64,000 nt of DNA, from contig NZ_AP025158.1 of NCBI RefSeq assembly GCF_019974155.1, positions 372,001-436,000 of the forward strand, written 5' to 3'. The stretch is from Thermus thermophilus. Its GTDB lineage: Bacteria; Deinococcota; Deinococci; Deinococcales; Thermaceae. Shown here piece by piece: positions 55,211-64,000 of this stretch; the first letter of the stretch is position 1, and every line of letters starts with the position of its first letter. A program made the translations under genes and the position numbers. The notes below the pieces were generated by a model. That model ran no database searches and was not told the origin of the DNA. It worked only from the letters and a program-made list of their open reading frames with translations.

Positions 55211-56859
55211 GCCCTTTCCTGGTAGGCCAGCGCCGCCTCCACGAAGCCCACGAAGGGCGGGGAAGGGCGCATGGGGCGGCTCTTGAACTCGGGGTGGCTC
55301 TGGAGGCCGAGGAAGAAGGGGTGGTCCTTGAGCTCAATGGCCTCCACGAGCCCCGCCCCCCGGCCCCGCATCCCCGGGGTGGTGGCGGAGACCACGAGGC
55401 CCGCCCGCTCCAGCCCGTCCACGTAGAGGGGGTTCACCTCGTAGCGGTGGCGGTGGCGCTCCAGCACCTCCTCCCTGCCGTAGAGGCGGTGGAGGAGGGT
55501 GCCGGGCTTGATGCGCATGGGCCAGTCCCCAAGGCGCATGGTCCCCCCTAGGCCCTCCACCTCCAGCTGCTCGGGCATGAGGTCAATCACCGGGTGGGGG
55601 GTGTAGGGGTCAAACTCCGTGGAGTTCGCCCCCTTGAGGCCCGCCACGTGGCGGGCAAACTCAATCACGGCGATCTGGAGGCCGAGGCAGATCCCGAGGT
55701 AAGGGATTTTCCGCTCCCTGGCGTACTGGGCCGCCCGCACCTTGCCCTCAATGCCCCGCACACCAAACCCCCCCGGGACCAGGATGCCGGAGACGTCCCG
55801 GAAGGCCTCGTCCAGGTCCGCCGCCTCGAGGCTTTCCGCGTCCACCCACTTCACCTCCACCCGGGCCCGGTTCTTGATCCCCGCGTGGCGCAAGGCCTCC
55901 AGGAGGGAGAGGTAGGCGTCCGGCATCTTCACGTACTTTCCGGCGATGGCGATCCTGACGGTGCGCTCGGGGTGCTTGAGGACCCGGACCGCTTCCTGCC
56001 AGAAGGAGAGGTTGGGGATCACCGCCTCGAGGCCCAAGGCCCGCTCCACCGCCCGGCCCAGGCCCTGCTCCTCCAGGAGCAGGGGGACCTCGTAGAGGTG
56101 CTCCACGGTGGGGCTGGAGAAGACGTGGCCCGGACGGACGTTGGTGAAGAGGGCGACCTTCCTCCGCACCTCCTCGGGCACGGGCCGGGCGGAGCGGAGG
56201 ACCAGGATGTCGGGCTGGATCCCCACGCCCCGCAGGGTGGCCACGGAGTGCTGGGTGGGCTTGGTCTTGAACTCCTCGCTGGTCTCCAGGTAGGGGACCA
56301 GGGTGAGGTGCAGGTAGAGGGTGTTCCCCTCCCCCTCGTCAAAGCGGAACTGGCGGATGGCCTCGAGGAAGGGGAGGCTCTCAATGTCCCCCACCGTCCC
56401 CCCCACCTCCACCACCACGATCTCCGCCTTCTGCTCCTCGGCCACCTTGCGGATCCTTTCCTTGATCTCGTCGGTGATGTGGGGGATGACCTGGACGGTC
56501 TGGGAGAGGTACTCTCCCCGGCGCTCCTTCTGGATCACCGAGAGGTAGACCTGCCCCGTGGTGAGGTTGTTCCCCCGGGAGAGGTCCATGTCCAAGAAGC
56601 GCTCGTAGTGGCCGATGTCCAGGTCGGTTTCGGCCCCGTCGGCGGTGACGAAGACCTCCCCGTGTTCGTAGGGGCGCATCGTCCCCGCGTCCACGTTGAC
56701 GTAGGGGTCTATCTTGATGGCCGTCACCCGGTACCCCCGGGCCCGGAGGAGGGCCCCGAGGGAGGAGGTGAGGATCCCCTTGCCTAGGCTGGAAACCACG
56801 CCGCCGGTGATGAAGACGTATTTTCTGGGCCTGGGGCCCGCGTCGGCGCTCCCGTTCAC
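55207..56859 (-). CDS. pyrG: CTP synthase
   Basis: The 550-residue enzyme has an N-terminal synthetase domain ([20 protein letters not shown] with the P-loop, [15 protein letters not shown]) and a C-terminal glutamine amidotransferase domain with nucleophile Cys in [17 protein letters not shown], oxyanion [15 protein letters not shown], and the His/Glu of [18 protein letters not shown]. It makes CTP from UTP, ATP and glutamine. Start is GTG 56859 ([15 protein letters not shown]), giving the length I remember for T. thermophilus. It is divergent from rplM. Confidence 0.97.
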   Translation of the reverse strand: MNGSADAGPRPRKYVFITGGVVSSLGKGILTSSLGALLRARGYRVTAIKIDPYVNVDAGTMRPYEHGEVFVTADGAETDLDIGHYERFLDMDLSRGNNLTTGQVYLSVIQKERRGEYLSQTVQVIPHITDEIKERIRKVAEEQKAEIVVVEVGGTVGDIESLPFLEAIRQFRFDEGEGNTLYLHLTLVPYLETSEEFKTKPTQHSVATLRGVGIQPDILVLRSARPVPEEVRRKVALFTNVRPGHVFSSPTVEHLYEVPLLLEEQGLGRAVERALGLEAVIPNLSFWQEAVRVLKHPERTVRIAIAGKYVKMPDAYLSLLEALRHAGIKNRARVEVKWVDAESLEAADLDEAFRDVSGILVPGGFGVRGIEGKVRAAQYARERKIPYLGICLGLQIAVIEFARHVAGLKGANSTEFDPYTPHPVIDLMPEQLEVEGLGGTMRLGDWPMRIKPGTLLHRLYGREEVLERHRHRYEVNPLYVDGLERAGLVVSATTPGMRGRGAGLVEAIELKDHPFFLGLQSHPEFKSRPMRPSPPFVGFVEAALAYQERA

Positions 56860-56920
56860 GGGTCTTCAGCCTACCACATCTGGCGCGGGGCCAGGGGGAT
56901 ATGGTAAAGTCGTCTTTGGC

Positions 56921-56955
56921 GTTCTTGCGGGGTCCCCCGATCCCCCGTCAAGAAC
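56921..56955 (+). promoter_or_regulatory. hairpin leader upstream of rplM
   Basis: GTTCTTG (56921-56927) pairs with CAAGAAC (56949-56955), and CGGGG (56928-56932) with the C-run ending in G at 56947, with one bulged T. The stem is 12 bp, ends 15 bases before the rplM GTG and lies just before its GGAGG. It could be an L13-type autoregulatory leader. TATGGT at 56900-56905 is a possible -10. Confidence 0.6.
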
Positions 56956-56969
56956 AAAGGAGGGCCCTG

Positions 56970-57392
56970 GTGAAGACGTACGTGCCGAAGCAAGTGGAAC
57001 CCCGCTGGGTTCTCATTGACGCGGAGGGCAAGACCTTGGGGCGGCTTGCCACGAAGATCGCCACCCTCCTTCGGGGCAAGCACCGCCCCGACTGGACCCC
57101 CAACGTGGCCATGGGGGACTTCGTGGTGGTGGTCAACGCCGACAAGATCCGCGTCACCGGGAAGAAGCTGGAGCAGAAGATCTACACCCGCTACAGCGGC
57201 TACCCTGGGGGGCTTAAGGAAATCCCCTTGGAGAAGATGCTGGCCACCCACCCCGAGCGGGTGCTGGAGCACGCGGTGAAGGGGATGCTGCCCAAGGGGC
57301 CCCTGGGCCGCAGGCTCTTCAAGCGGCTCAAGGTCTACGCCGGCCCGGACCATCCCCACCAGGCCCAGAGGCCGGAGAAGCTGGAGGTCTAG
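56970..57392 (+). CDS. rplM: ribosomal protein L13
   Basis: GTG 56970, 6 bases after AAAGGAGGG, starts [20 protein letters not shown], giving 140 residues, the normal length. [34 protein letters not shown] and [19 protein letters not shown] are all conserved L13 elements. It binds 23S rRNA early in 50S assembly. rpsI follows after 2 bases, the universal rplM-rpsI pair. An upstream in-frame ATG (56901) would add 23 residues inside the leader hairpin and is not supported. Confidence 0.98.
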   Translation: MKTYVPKQVEPRWVLIDAEGKTLGRLATKIATLLRGKHRPDWTPNVAMGDFVVVVNADKIRVTGKKLEQKIYTRYSGYPGGLKEIPLEKMLATHPERVLEHAVKGMLPKGPLGRRLFKRLKVYAGPDHPHQAQRPEKLEV

Positions 57393-57394
57393 CG

Positions 57395-57781
57395 ATGGAG
57401 CAGTATTACGGCACCGGAAGGCGCAAGGAGGCGGTGGCCAGGGTCTTCCTCAGGCCTGGGAACGGGAAGGTCACCGTGAACGGCCAGGACTTCAACGACT
57501 ACTTCCAGGGCCTGGTGCGCGCGGTGGCCGCCCTGGAGCCTTTGCGGGCGGTGGACGCCCTGGGCCGCTTTGACGCCTACATCACCGTGCGGGGCGGGGG
57601 GAAGAGCGGCCAGATTGACGCCATCAAGCTGGGCATCGCCCGCGCCCTCGTCCAGTACAACCCCGACTACCGGGCGAAGCTCAAGCCCCTGGGCTTCCTC
57701 ACCCGGGACGCCCGCGTGGTGGAGCGGAAGAAGTACGGCAAGCACAAGGCCCGCCGCGCGCCCCAGTACTCCAAGCGTTAA
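57395..57781 (+). CDS. rpsI: ribosomal protein S9
   Basis: The 128-residue protein reads [20 protein letters not shown], with [19 protein letters not shown] and the C-terminal basic tail [11 protein letters not shown], whose last Lys-Arg contact the P-site tRNA. It is the partner of rplM in a two-gene operon, 2 bases apart. An intrinsic terminator follows 13 bases after the stop. Confidence 0.98.
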   Translation: MEQYYGTGRRKEAVARVFLRPGNGKVTVNGQDFNDYFQGLVRAVAALEPLRAVDALGRFDAYITVRGGGKSGQIDAIKLGIARALVQYNPDYRAKLKPLGFLTRDARVVERKKYGKHKARRAPQYSKR

Positions 57782-57794
57782 GGCCTGGCGGAGG

Positions 57795-57829
57795 AAGCGC
57801 CCTGGGGGCTTCCCCAGGGCGCTTTTCCT
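57795..57829 (+). terminator. intrinsic terminator after rpsI
   Basis: AAGCGCCCTGGGG (57795-57807) pairs with CCCCAGGGCGCTT (57812-57824) around a 4-base loop, and the T-rich stretch TTTTCCTT overlaps the stem end. The two flanking genes are convergent, so it may serve both directions. Confidence 0.92.
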
Positions 57830-57835
57830 TCGGGC

Positions 57836-59518
57836 CTAGCCCTGCTTTTTGGCGAACTCCTCCCTAAGCTCCCTCCTCAGGATCTTCCCCACGCTGGACT
57901 TGGGGAGGCTTTCGCGGAATTGGACGATGCGGGGGACCTTGTAGGCGGCGAGGTTTTGGCGGCAGAAGGCCTCTATGTCCTTTTCCGTGACCTTGCCCCG
58001 GTACTCGGGTTTGAGGACGAGGAAGGCGGCCACGGTCTCCCCGCGGTAGGGGTCTGGGACGCCCACCACGGCGGCTTCCTGGACGGCGGGGTGCTGGTAG
58101 AGGACTTCTTCTACTTCGCGGGGGTAGATGTTGTAGCCGCCGGCGATGATCATGTCTTTTTTGCGGTCTACGATGTAGAAGTAGCCGTCTTGGTCCATTT
58201 TGGCGAGGTCGCCGGTGAGGAGCCAGCCGTCTTTGAGGGCCTTTTGCGTCTCCTCGGGGCGGTTCCAGTAGCCTTTCATGACGTTGGGGCCTTTTATGGC
58301 GAGTTCGCCCACCTCGCCTGGGGGGAGTTCCTTGCCCTCCTCGTCCACCACCTTGGCCTCCACGCTGGGCAGGGGCATGCCGATGGAGCCCTTCTTGATG
58401 AGGCCGAGGACGGGGTTGGAGTGGGTCACGGGGCTCGCCTCGGAGAGGCCGTAGCCCTCAATGAGCCTCGCCCCGGTGATCTCCTCAAACCGCTTGGCCA
58501 CCTCCACGGGCAGGGGGGCGGCTCCCGAGAGGCAGATGCGGATGCTCTTGACGTTCCGCCCCTCTATGCCGGGGAAGTTGTTGAAGGCCACGTAGAGGGT
58601 GGGCACACCGGGGAAGTGGGTGACCCGGTGTTTTTCAATGGCCTCCACGATGGCCTTGATCTCGGGCCTCGGGAGGAGGACGATCTTGTACCCGGAGAAG
58701 AGGCCGTAGTTCATGGCCACGGTCATCCCGTAGACGTGGAAGAAGGGCAGGGCCCCGAGCATCACCCCCTTGCCCAGAAGCTCCCGGGAGGTGGGGTCCC
58801 AGGCATCTATCTGGAGGACGTTGGCCACGAGGTTCCTGTGGGTGAGCATGGCCCCCTTGGAAAGGCCCGTGGTGCCCCCGGTGTACTGGAGGAGGGCGAG
58901 GTCCTCGGGGTCGGGGAGGTGGGGCTCGGCGGGGGGACGCTTCAGGAGCTCGGCGAAGGCGTGGAAGCCCTCCCGCTTGGGGAAGCCCAGGGGGAGGCCC
59001 TCCCGCTTGGCCTTCAGGGGGTAGAGGAGGTTTTTGGGGAAGGGGAGGAAGTCCTTGATCCCCGTGACCACCACCCGCTTCACCGGGACCTCCTTTTCCA
59101 CCTCTAGGTAGCGGGGGAGGAGGTGGTCCAGGATCACCAGGGTCTCCGCCCCCGCGTCCGAAAGCTGGTGGCGGAGTTCCCTCGGGGTGTAGAGGGGGTT
59201 CACGTTCACCCCCACGCCCCCGGCGAGGAGGGTGCCGTAGAAGGCGACGACGAACTGGGGGGTGTTGGGGAGCATGAGGGCCACCCGGTCCCCGGGCCGC
59301 ACCCCCAGGTCCTTAAGCCCCTGGGCGAAGCGGCGGGCGAGGCTCCATAGCTCTTGATAGCTGAGGGTCTTCCCCAGAAACTCCAGGGCGACGTTTTGGG
59401 GGAAGCGGCGGGCGCTTTCTTCCAGGAACCGCCAGAGGGGAATGTCGGGGACCTGGATCTCCGGCGGAACACCGGGGTCGTAGTGGGCTAGCCACGGCTT
59501 CTCGCGCACCTGGTCCAT
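57836..59518 (-). CDS. fadD: long-chain acyl-CoA synthetase (FadD-like)
   Basis: The 560-residue AMP-forming synthetase has the P-loop YTGGTTGLSKGAMLTHRNL, LIEGYGLSEASPVTH (A5-like), WLLTGDLAKMDQDGYFYIVD and the C-domain lysine in ESLPKSSVGKILRRELRE. It activates fatty acids to acyl-CoA for beta-oxidation or lipid synthesis. The promoter overlaps an inverted repeat that may bind a fatty-acid-responsive repressor. Codons in about 58095-58325 use AAA, GAA and other A/T-ending forms far more than the rest of the gene, hinting at local gene conversion. Confidence 0.93.
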   Translation of the reverse strand: MDQVREKPWLAHYDPGVPPEIQVPDIPLWRFLEESARRFPQNVALEFLGKTLSYQELWSLARRFAQGLKDLGVRPGDRVALMLPNTPQFVVAFYGTLLAGGVGVNVNPLYTPRELRHQLSDAGAETLVILDHLLPRYLEVEKEVPVKRVVVTGIKDFLPFPKNLLYPLKAKREGLPLGFPKREGFHAFAELLKRPPAEPHLPDPEDLALLQYTGGTTGLSKGAMLTHRNLVANVLQIDAWDPTSRELLGKGVMLGALPFFHVYGMTVAMNYGLFSGYKIVLLPRPEIKAIVEAIEKHRVTHFPGVPTLYVAFNNFPGIEGRNVKSIRICLSGAAPLPVEVAKRFEEITGARLIEGYGLSEASPVTHSNPVLGLIKKGSIGMPLPSVEAKVVDEEGKELPPGEVGELAIKGPNVMKGYWNRPEETQKALKDGWLLTGDLAKMDQDGYFYIVDRKKDMIIAGGYNIYPREVEEVLYQHPAVQEAAVVGVPDPYRGETVAAFLVLKPEYRGKVTEKDIEAFCRQNLAAYKVPRIVQFRESLPKSSVGKILRRELREEFAKKQG

Positions 59519-59539
59519 CGCTTGCCTCCTTTGCCTTTC

Positions 59540-59572
59540 AGGTTACCAGAAGCCTTGTACCGGGTTCAAGGC
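59540..59572 (-). promoter_or_regulatory. fadD promoter with overlapping inverted repeat
   Basis: On the minus strand TTGAAC (59569-59564) and TAACCT (59545-59540) are 18 bases apart. GCCTTG-N9-CAAGGC (59552-59572) is a 6-bp inverted repeat covering the -35 and spacer, placed as a repressor operator would be. GGAGG precedes the ATG. Confidence 0.65.
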
Positions 59573-59594
59573 CTCCCGGGTGTACCATGGGGGT

Positions 59595-60221
59595 ATGCGC
59601 TTCCGCGACCGCAGGCACGCCGGGGCGCTCCTCGCCGAGGCCTTGGCGCCCTTGGGCCTCGAGGCGCCCGTGGTCCTGGGCCTGCCCCGGGGCGGGGTGA
59701 TGGTGGCCGACGAGGTGGCGAGGCGCCTGGGCGGGGAGCTGGACGTGGTCCTGGTGCGCAAGGTGGGCGCCCCGGGAAACCCGGAGTTCGCCCTGGGGGC
59801 CGTGGGGGAGGGAGGGGAGCTCGTCCTCATGCCCTACGCCCTGCGGTACGCCGACCAAAGCTACCTGGAGCGGGAGGCCGCTCGGCAGCGGGATGTCCTC
59901 CGCAAGCGGGCGGAGCGTTACCGGAGGGTGCGGCCCAGGGTGGCCCTCAAGGGTCGGGACGTGGTGCTGGTGGACGACGGGGTGGCCACGGGGGCGAGCA
60001 TGGAGGCGGCCCTCTCCGTGGTGCTCCAGGAGGGACCGAGGCGGGTCGTGGTGGCCGTGCCCGTGGCGAGCCCGGAGGCGGTGGAACGGCTTAAGGCCCG
60101 GGCGGAGGTGGTGGCCCTTTCCGTCCCCCAGGACTTTGCCGCCGTGGGGGCCTACTACCTAGACTTCGGCGAGGTGACCGACGAGGACGTGGAGGCCATC
60201 CTGCTAGAATGGGCGGGATGA
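59595..60221 (+). CDS. phosphoribosyltransferase-domain protein
   Basis: From ATG 59595 the 208-residue protein begins MRFRDRRHAGALLAEALAPL, has VVLGLPRGGVMVADEVARRL, and a PRPP-binding loop DVVLVDDGVATGASMEAAL. This is the stand-alone type I phosphoribosyltransferase-like family often seen in operons of varied function; a T. thermophilus member has a known structure. The base substrate, if any, is unknown. TACCAT ends 6 bases before the ATG, so a leaderless start is possible. The cupin gene overlaps its stop. Confidence 0.87.
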   Translation: MRFRDRRHAGALLAEALAPLGLEAPVVLGLPRGGVMVADEVARRLGGELDVVLVRKVGAPGNPEFALGAVGEGGELVLMPYALRYADQSYLEREAARQRDVLRKRAERYRRVRPRVALKGRDVVLVDDGVATGASMEAALSVVLQEGPRRVVVAVPVASPEAVERLKARAEVVALSVPQDFAAVGAYYLDFGEVTDEDVEAILLEWAG

Positions 60222-60589
60222 AGCCCGTGGTGAGGCAGGCGGCAAGCGTGGAGGCCCGCCCCGTGGAGCGCGGGGAAAAGGCCTTCATCCAGGTGCTCAT
60301 CGGTCCGGAGGACGGGGCCCCCCACTTCATCCTCCGCAAGTTCACCCTCCTGCCCGGGGGGCGCATCCCCAAGCACCGCCACCCCACCCTGGAGCACGAG
60401 CAGTACGTCCTCTCCGGGCGGATGAAGGTGACCTTGGGGGACGAGGTGCGGGAGGTGGCGGCGGGGCAGGCGGTCTTCATCCCCGCCGGCACCCCCCACG
60501 CCTACGTGAATGAGGGGGAGGAGCCGGTGGAGTTCCTCTGCATCATCCCCAAGACGAGCGGCTACGCCACGGAGTGGCTGGAGGGGTAG
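60218..60589 (+). CDS. cupin-domain protein
   Basis: ATG 60218 overlaps the phosphoribosyltransferase stop (ATGA) and gives 123 residues; ATG 60209 would add three. The two cupin motifs are clear: GGRIPKHRHPTLEHEQYVLSG, split across the metal His and Glu positions, and AGQAVFIPAGTPHAYVNEG. A single small cupin may be an isomerase, dioxygenase or ligand sensor; nothing in the sequence decides. It is in the same short transcript as the phosphoribosyltransferase. Confidence 0.87.
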   Translation: MKPVVRQAASVEARPVERGEKAFIQVLIGPEDGAPHFILRKFTLLPGGRIPKHRHPTLEHEQYVLSGRMKVTLGDEVREVAAGQAVFIPAGTPHAYVNEGEEPVEFLCIIPKTSGYATEWLEG

Positions 60590-60611
60590 GGGGGCAAGCC
60601 GCTAGGCGGCC

Positions 60612-61568
60612 TCACGCCCGTACCTCCTGCCGCTGGAAGGCCACGTAGGCCCCGGTGAAGAGGAGGAGGGTGAGGGCGAGGAGCCCCGTGATCTGGGGCC
60701 AGACCAGAAGGACGCTCTGGGAGAGGGGAAGGGGTGTGCCCAAGACGGCGCCCTCCAGCTGCGTGATGAGGATGGGGCCCAAGGAGCGGACCTCTGGGTT
60801 GAGGAGGGCGGTGAGGGCCTCGGCGTAGAGGGTGTTGGGGGAGAGGCGGGAGATCCAGAGGGCGAGCTGGGCCTGCCTGAGCTGGCTTTCCGGGTCAAAG
60901 GGGTCGGCCCGGAGGAGGAGGGCGCTGGCCGCGAGGTCGGTGAGGATGGGGTAGAAGACGGCGAAGAAGAGCCAGACCCCTAAGGCGGCCAAGGCGGCGG
61001 TGGCGGGCTGGCGGAAGAGGACGGAGAAGAGGAGGCCCAGGGCGAGCCAGACCCCGGCGTAGCCCAAGGTGGCGAGGAGGAAGAAGAAGGCCCGCCCCAC
61101 CTCCTCGCTTCCCGGCGGCACCCCGAGCCTGAGGAGGCCCAGGCCCACCACCATGAGGAAGAGGGCGAAGAGGAGGAGGGCCAGGGTGCCGAGGCCCGCC
61201 AGGAACTTGCCGAAGAGAAGGGCGTCCCGGTAGATGGGCTGGGAGAGGACCCGGGAGAGCGTCCCCCGGGCGTACTCCCCGTTTACCGCGTCAAAGGCCA
61301 AGGCGATGGCGGCCAAGGGGATGAAGAAGGAGAGGAAGCCCACGAAGGAGGGCAGGGGGTCTTGGGCCGTGGTGAGGAGCTTGAGGTAGAGGAAGGGGTC
61401 CTCCCCCACCGTCTGGCGCAGGGCCTGGCTTCCCGTGTAGAGGGCCCCCAGGGCGGAGAGGAGGATGAGGGCCTCCAGGATCCGCATCCTGAGGCCGGTG
61501 AGGTGGTCGGCCATCTCCTTGAAGAAGACGGCCCATAGCCCGGTCCAAGGCGAGCCTTCACGCCGCAT
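60612..61568 (-). CDS. ABC-2 type transporter permease
   Basis: The 318-residue protein has six or seven hydrophobic helices and ABC-2 permease features: an N-terminal amphipathic [20 protein letters not shown], a large outer segment, [20 protein letters not shown] and a C-terminal helix near [20 protein letters not shown]. It overlaps the ATPase gene by 11 bp and follows a NEW3-domain exported protein, so the three form an export system of unknown substrate. The [15 protein letters not shown] sequence is the conserved coupling segment. Confidence 0.9.
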   Translation of the reverse strand: MRREGSPWTGLWAVFFKEMADHLTGLRMRILEALILLSALGALYTGSQALRQTVGEDPFLYLKLLTTAQDPLPSFVGFLSFFIPLAAIALAFDAVNGEYARGTLSRVLSQPIYRDALLFGKFLAGLGTLALLLFALFLMVVGLGLLRLGVPPGSEEVGRAFFFLLATLGYAGVWLALGLLFSVLFRQPATAALAALGVWLFFAVFYPILTDLAASALLLRADPFDPESQLRQAQLALWISRLSPNTLYAEALTALLNPEVRSLGPILITQLEGAVLGTPLPLSQSVLLVWPQITGLLALTLLLFTGAYVAFQRQEVRA

Positions 61569-62481
61569 GGGCCACCTCCTTGAAGTAGTGGGCGTAGATC
61601 TCGTCCAGGCTGGGCTGGCGCAGGCTCAGGGCGTAGAGGGGGCCCCGTTCCACCGCCAACCGGGCGAGCTCGGGGCGGAGGTCCCGGGTGGCGAGGACCC
61701 GGTAGCGGCCTCCTTCGGCCTCCACCCGGCTCACGCCCTCCACGCCCTCGAGGGCCCCCTCCAGGCCGGGGGCGCCCTCCAGGAGGATCTCGTACTGTCC
61801 CCCCAGGACCCGGTGGGCGAGCTCGGCCACCGTGCCCTCGAGGGCGAGCCGCCCCTTGTGGAAGAGGCCCACCCGGTCGCAGACCTCCTGCACTTGGTGG
61901 AGCAGGTGGCTGGAGAGGAGGACGGTGATCCCTTCCGCCTTGAGGCCCTTGATGAGGTTCAGGAACTCCCGGGCGGCCTCGGGGTCCAGGCCCAGGGTGG
62001 GCTCGTCCAGGATGGCCACCTTGGGCCTTTTGAGGAGGACCTCGGCGAGGCCCAGGCGCTGGCGCATTCCCCGGCTGAAGGCGGCGACCTTCCGGTCCCT
62101 GACCTCCCAGAGCCCCATGCGCTTCAGGACCTCCTCAATCCGGGCCTCCGCCTCTTTGTCGGGAAGGCCGAGGAGCCTCGTGGTGTAGCGCAGGTTCTCC
62201 CAGGCGGAAAGCTCCCCGTAGAACCCCACCTGGTCGGGCAGGTAGCCCACCCGGGACTTGACCTTGAGGGGCTCCCGCATGGGGTCAAACCCCAGGACCC
62301 GGGCCTCCCCCGAGGTGGGCTCGGTGAGCCCGAGGAGCATGAGGATGGTGGTGGTCTTGCCGGAGCCGTTGGGGCCCAGGAGGCCGTAGACCTCCCCTTC
62401 CCGCACCGAGAGGTTCAGGTCCTCCACGGCCACCACCCGGCCGTACCGCTTGGTGAGGCCATGGGTCTGGATGACCGTCAT
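61558..62481 (-). CDS. ABC transporter ATP-binding protein
   Basis: The 307-residue ATPase has Walker [20 protein letters not shown]-loop [18 protein letters not shown], signature [19 protein letters not shown], Walker [14 protein letters not shown] and H-loop [14 protein letters not shown]. The C-terminal about 90 residues are the extra domain seen in ABC-2 exporters. It pairs with the downstream permease (11-bp overlap). The start follows the NEW3-protein stop by one base, so all three genes are coupled. Confidence 0.96.
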   Translation of the reverse strand: MTVIQTHGLTKRYGRVVAVEDLNLSVREGEVYGLLGPNGSGKTTTILMLLGLTEPTSGEARVLGFDPMREPLKVKSRVGYLPDQVGFYGELSAWENLRYTTRLLGLPDKEAEARIEEVLKRMGLWEVRDRKVAAFSRGMRQRLGLAEVLLKRPKVAILDEPTLGLDPEAAREFLNLIKGLKAEGITVLLSSHLLHQVQEVCDRVGLFHKGRLALEGTVAELAHRVLGGQYEILLEGAPGLEGALEGVEGVSRVEAEGGRYRVLATRDLRPELARLAVERGPLYALSLRQPSLDEIYAHYFKEVAHAA

Positions 62482-62482
62482 C

Positions 62483-63628
62483 CTACCTCCGGCCGAAGCG
62501 GTTCACGGCGAAGCCCAGGACGAGGACGGCCACCGCCACGAGGGCCACGCCCACGAGGCCCCAGAGGGTGGAGGTGACCACGGTGGCCCGGTAGTCCAGG
62601 CTCTCGCTCACCCCTTCGTCCCCGGAGACCCTGAGGGTCACCATGTAGTCCCCCGCCACCGCCTTGGGGGAGGGCTTGATGCGGGCGGTGACCTCCTCCT
62701 CCTTCCCCGGCTCCAGGACCTCCAGCTTCTCCGGCTCAAACTGCACCTCCCAGCCCGAGGGTTCAAAGGCGCTGAAGGAGAGGTTCTTGGCGGGGGCGCT
62801 CCCCTCGTTTTTCACCACGAGCTTCACGGCGTTTTCCCGCCCGGCGGTGACCGAGCCGGAAAGCCGCCCCTCCTTGGTGCTGAGGCGCACCTCGGGGCGG
62901 CCGGTGACCTCGAGGGTCAGGGCCAAATCCGCCCGGGCGTCCCCCGCCACCGCCCGGAGGGTCACCCCGTAGGCCCCGGCGGGCGTATCCTTGGGCAGGG
63001 AGACCTCCGCGTCCAGGTCCCGGCTCTCCCCGGCCTTGACGGGGAGGCTCGTCACCTGCTGGCTGGAGAAGGCGGGGGTGAAGGTCACCTGGAAGCCCTG
63101 GGGCGCCTGGTACTCCAGGGAAACCAGGAGATCCTGGTCGGACTCGTTCCTAAGGGTCACCCGGTAGCGGAAGGAGCTCGTGGGGGGGCCTTTGAGGATA
63201 GGGAGCTCCGCCTCGAGGGAAAGCCGTTTGGGGAGCCCCTGCCCCACCATGAGGGTGATGGGCAGGCTCGCCGTCTGGCCGAGGCCCTCGGCGCGGACGA
63301 GGAAGCGGTAAGCGCCCTCCTTGACCTCCTTGGGGGGCTGGAGGCGGAGGGTGAGGCTTACTTCCTGGTCGGGGTTCAAGTAGACGGCCCGCACCAGGCG
63401 GCCGCCCCCGGTGAGCACCGCCTGCCACCCCGCCGGGACCTCGGGCACGGAGAGGCGCACCACCCCGGGAGGGAGGCCGTAGCTTTTCAGGGTGAGGGTG
63501 AGGCTCACGCTCTCCCCGGGCTGGACCCCGATCTCGGGGTAGGCGGTGCCCAGGGCCAGACCCCGGTACTGCTGCGCCAGCGCGAGGCTCCAAAGCACCG
63601 CGAGAAGGGCCAAAACGTTCCGCATCAT
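62483..63628 (-). CDS. exported NEW3-domain protein with C-terminal anchor
   Basis: From ATG 63628, after GGAGG, the protein has a signal peptide ([19 protein letters not shown]), three Ig-like NEW3 (alpha-galactosidase-associated) repeats of about 105 residues, for example [40 protein letters not shown] and [20 protein letters not shown], and a C-terminal membrane helix ([19 protein letters not shown]). It is the first gene of the ABC-2 exporter operon and may present or bind the exported substrate at the cell surface. Function is inferred from context. Confidence 0.82.
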   Translation of the reverse strand: MMRNVLALLAVLWSLALAQQYRGLALGTAYPEIGVQPGESVSLTLTLKSYGLPPGVVRLSVPEVPAGWQAVLTGGGRLVRAVYLNPDQEVSLTLRLQPPKEVKEGAYRFLVRAEGLGQTASLPITLMVGQGLPKRLSLEAELPILKGPPTSSFRYRVTLRNESDQDLLVSLEYQAPQGFQVTFTPAFSSQQVTSLPVKAGESRDLDAEVSLPKDTPAGAYGVTLRAVAGDARADLALTLEVTGRPEVRLSTKEGRLSGSVTAGRENAVKLVVKNEGSAPAKNLSFSAFEPSGWEVQFEPEKLEVLEPGKEEEVTARIKPSPKAVAGDYMVTLRVSGDEGVSESLDYRATVVTSTLWGLVGVALVAVAVLVLGFAVNRFGRR

Positions 63629-63678
63629 AGACGCCTCCACCCCTCAAACTAGGGAAGGCGCATGAAGGAAACATGAAA

Positions 63679-63701
63679 GGCCCCGGGGGGCTCCCGGGGC
63701 C
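63679..63701 (-). terminator. terminator downstream of speD
   Basis: GGCCCCGGG (63679-63687) pairs with CCCGGGGCC (63693-63701), loop 5. On the minus strand it is followed by TTTCATGTTTCC. It begins 15 bases after the speD stop. Confidence 0.82.
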
Positions 63702-63715
63702 AGAGGGGGGCGGCC

Positions 63716-64000
63716 TCAGCCCACCCGGGCTTCCAGGTACTCCCGCTCGCCCAGGACGATCTGGCGGGCGAGCTCGGGGTCCTTGGGGAACTCCTTGCCC
63801 CGGTTGATCATGTAGGTCTCGTAGCGCCGGATCTCAAAGACCTCGGCGAGCTTCTTCAGGGCCTTCGCCATGTCAAAGGCCTTGCAGGAGAAGATGTCCA
63901 CGGAAAGGAAGCGCTTCTTGGGGAAGGTGTGGATGGCGATGTGGCTTTCGGCGATGAGGACCACGCCGGTGACCCCGTCCTCGCCCCCGGGCCCGTAGCT
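63716..64000 (-). CDS. speD: S-adenosylmethionine decarboxylase proenzyme, C-terminal part (cut by window edge)
   Basis: The visible minus-strand frame reads from SYGPGGEDGVTGVVLIAESH to the stop at 63716. VLIAESHIAIHTFPKKRF, with Ser of ESH as the self-cleavage and pyruvoyl site, identifies the short bacterial SpeD family. The following VDIFSCKAFDMAKALKKL is also conserved, with the catalytic Cys. It makes decarboxylated SAM, the aminopropyl donor for the many polyamines of Thermus. The start lies beyond the right edge; a GTG at 63964 is internal, not the true start. Confidence 0.95.
   Translation of the reverse strand, partial: SYGPGGEDGVTGVVLIAESHIAIHTFPKKRFLSVDIFSCKAFDMAKALKKLAEVFEIRRYETYMINRGKEFPKDPELARQIVLGEREYLEARVG

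Overview
The window is very GC-rich, almost gap-free bacterial chromosome, and it reads as Thermus thermophilus or a very close relative. The evidence is the G/C-ending codon use, the many 1-4 bp start/stop overlaps, and family-specific traits: a DnaJ without zinc fingers followed by the 78-codon DafA gene, a second EF-G (EF-G-2), an 854-residue ClpB with Walker lysines at 204 and 601, and a FtsH with HEAGH at 418-422. I found no CRISPR array, rRNA operon or intact insertion sequence. No gene-free stretch reaches 300 bases.

Layout. 1-3.6 kb: the start of purC, a DUF433/DUF5615 toxin-antitoxin pair whose toxin is internally deleted, purB, a decayed MNT/HEPN pair, and a secreted dioxygenase with a YceI protein. 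3.6-7.5 kb: a HAD hydrolase, a CMD protein, then hemD-hemA-hemX and a DUF2089 protein. 7.5-19.2 kb: an OmpR-type two-component system, a truncated hemolysin III gene, ppsA-moxR-EF-G-2, an MPN protease, arginase, RDD-sppA and an RlmI-like methyltransferase. 19.3-31.7 kb: a proteostasis region with ftsH, dnaK-grpE-dnaJ-dafA, clpB with a ferritin-like protein, an eRF1-like release-factor homologue, Hsp20 and a phosphoesterase-fold protein, then thioredoxin-Hsp20 and a DUF1931 histone-fold protein. The dnaK, clpB and DUF1931 promoters share an unusual upstream element. 31.7-36.8 kb: PsiE, a KhtTU-like antiporter, a ClpP-class membrane protease, rhomboid, a CBS protein and a second cation/proton antiporter.

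36.8-49 kb: a lytic transglycosylase, dnaB, a protoglobin, then a B-C-A molybdopterin oxidoreductase operon. That operon lies divergent from a three-gene sensor system: a PhnD-like lipoprotein, a NarX-like kinase and a NarL-like regulator. The set looks like a tetrathionate-reductase (Ttr) system in which the TtrS sensor is split into two proteins. 49-53.5 kb: glutamate synthase large subunit, interrupted by a one-base frameshift in a run of eight G. 53.5-57.8 kb: a transposase remnant, tRNA-Lys(CTT), a DUF815 ATPase, pyrG and rplM-rpsI. 57.8-64 kb: fadD, a phosphoribosyltransferase and cupin, an ABC-2 exporter with a NEW3 protein, and the 3' part of speD.

Together the genes cover purine, heme and pyrimidine synthesis, gluconeogenesis, nitrogen and polyamine metabolism, an extensive heat-shock and quality-control set, ion homeostasis and a probable anaerobic respiratory chain. 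Several small decayed modules mark sites of past insertion and deletion.
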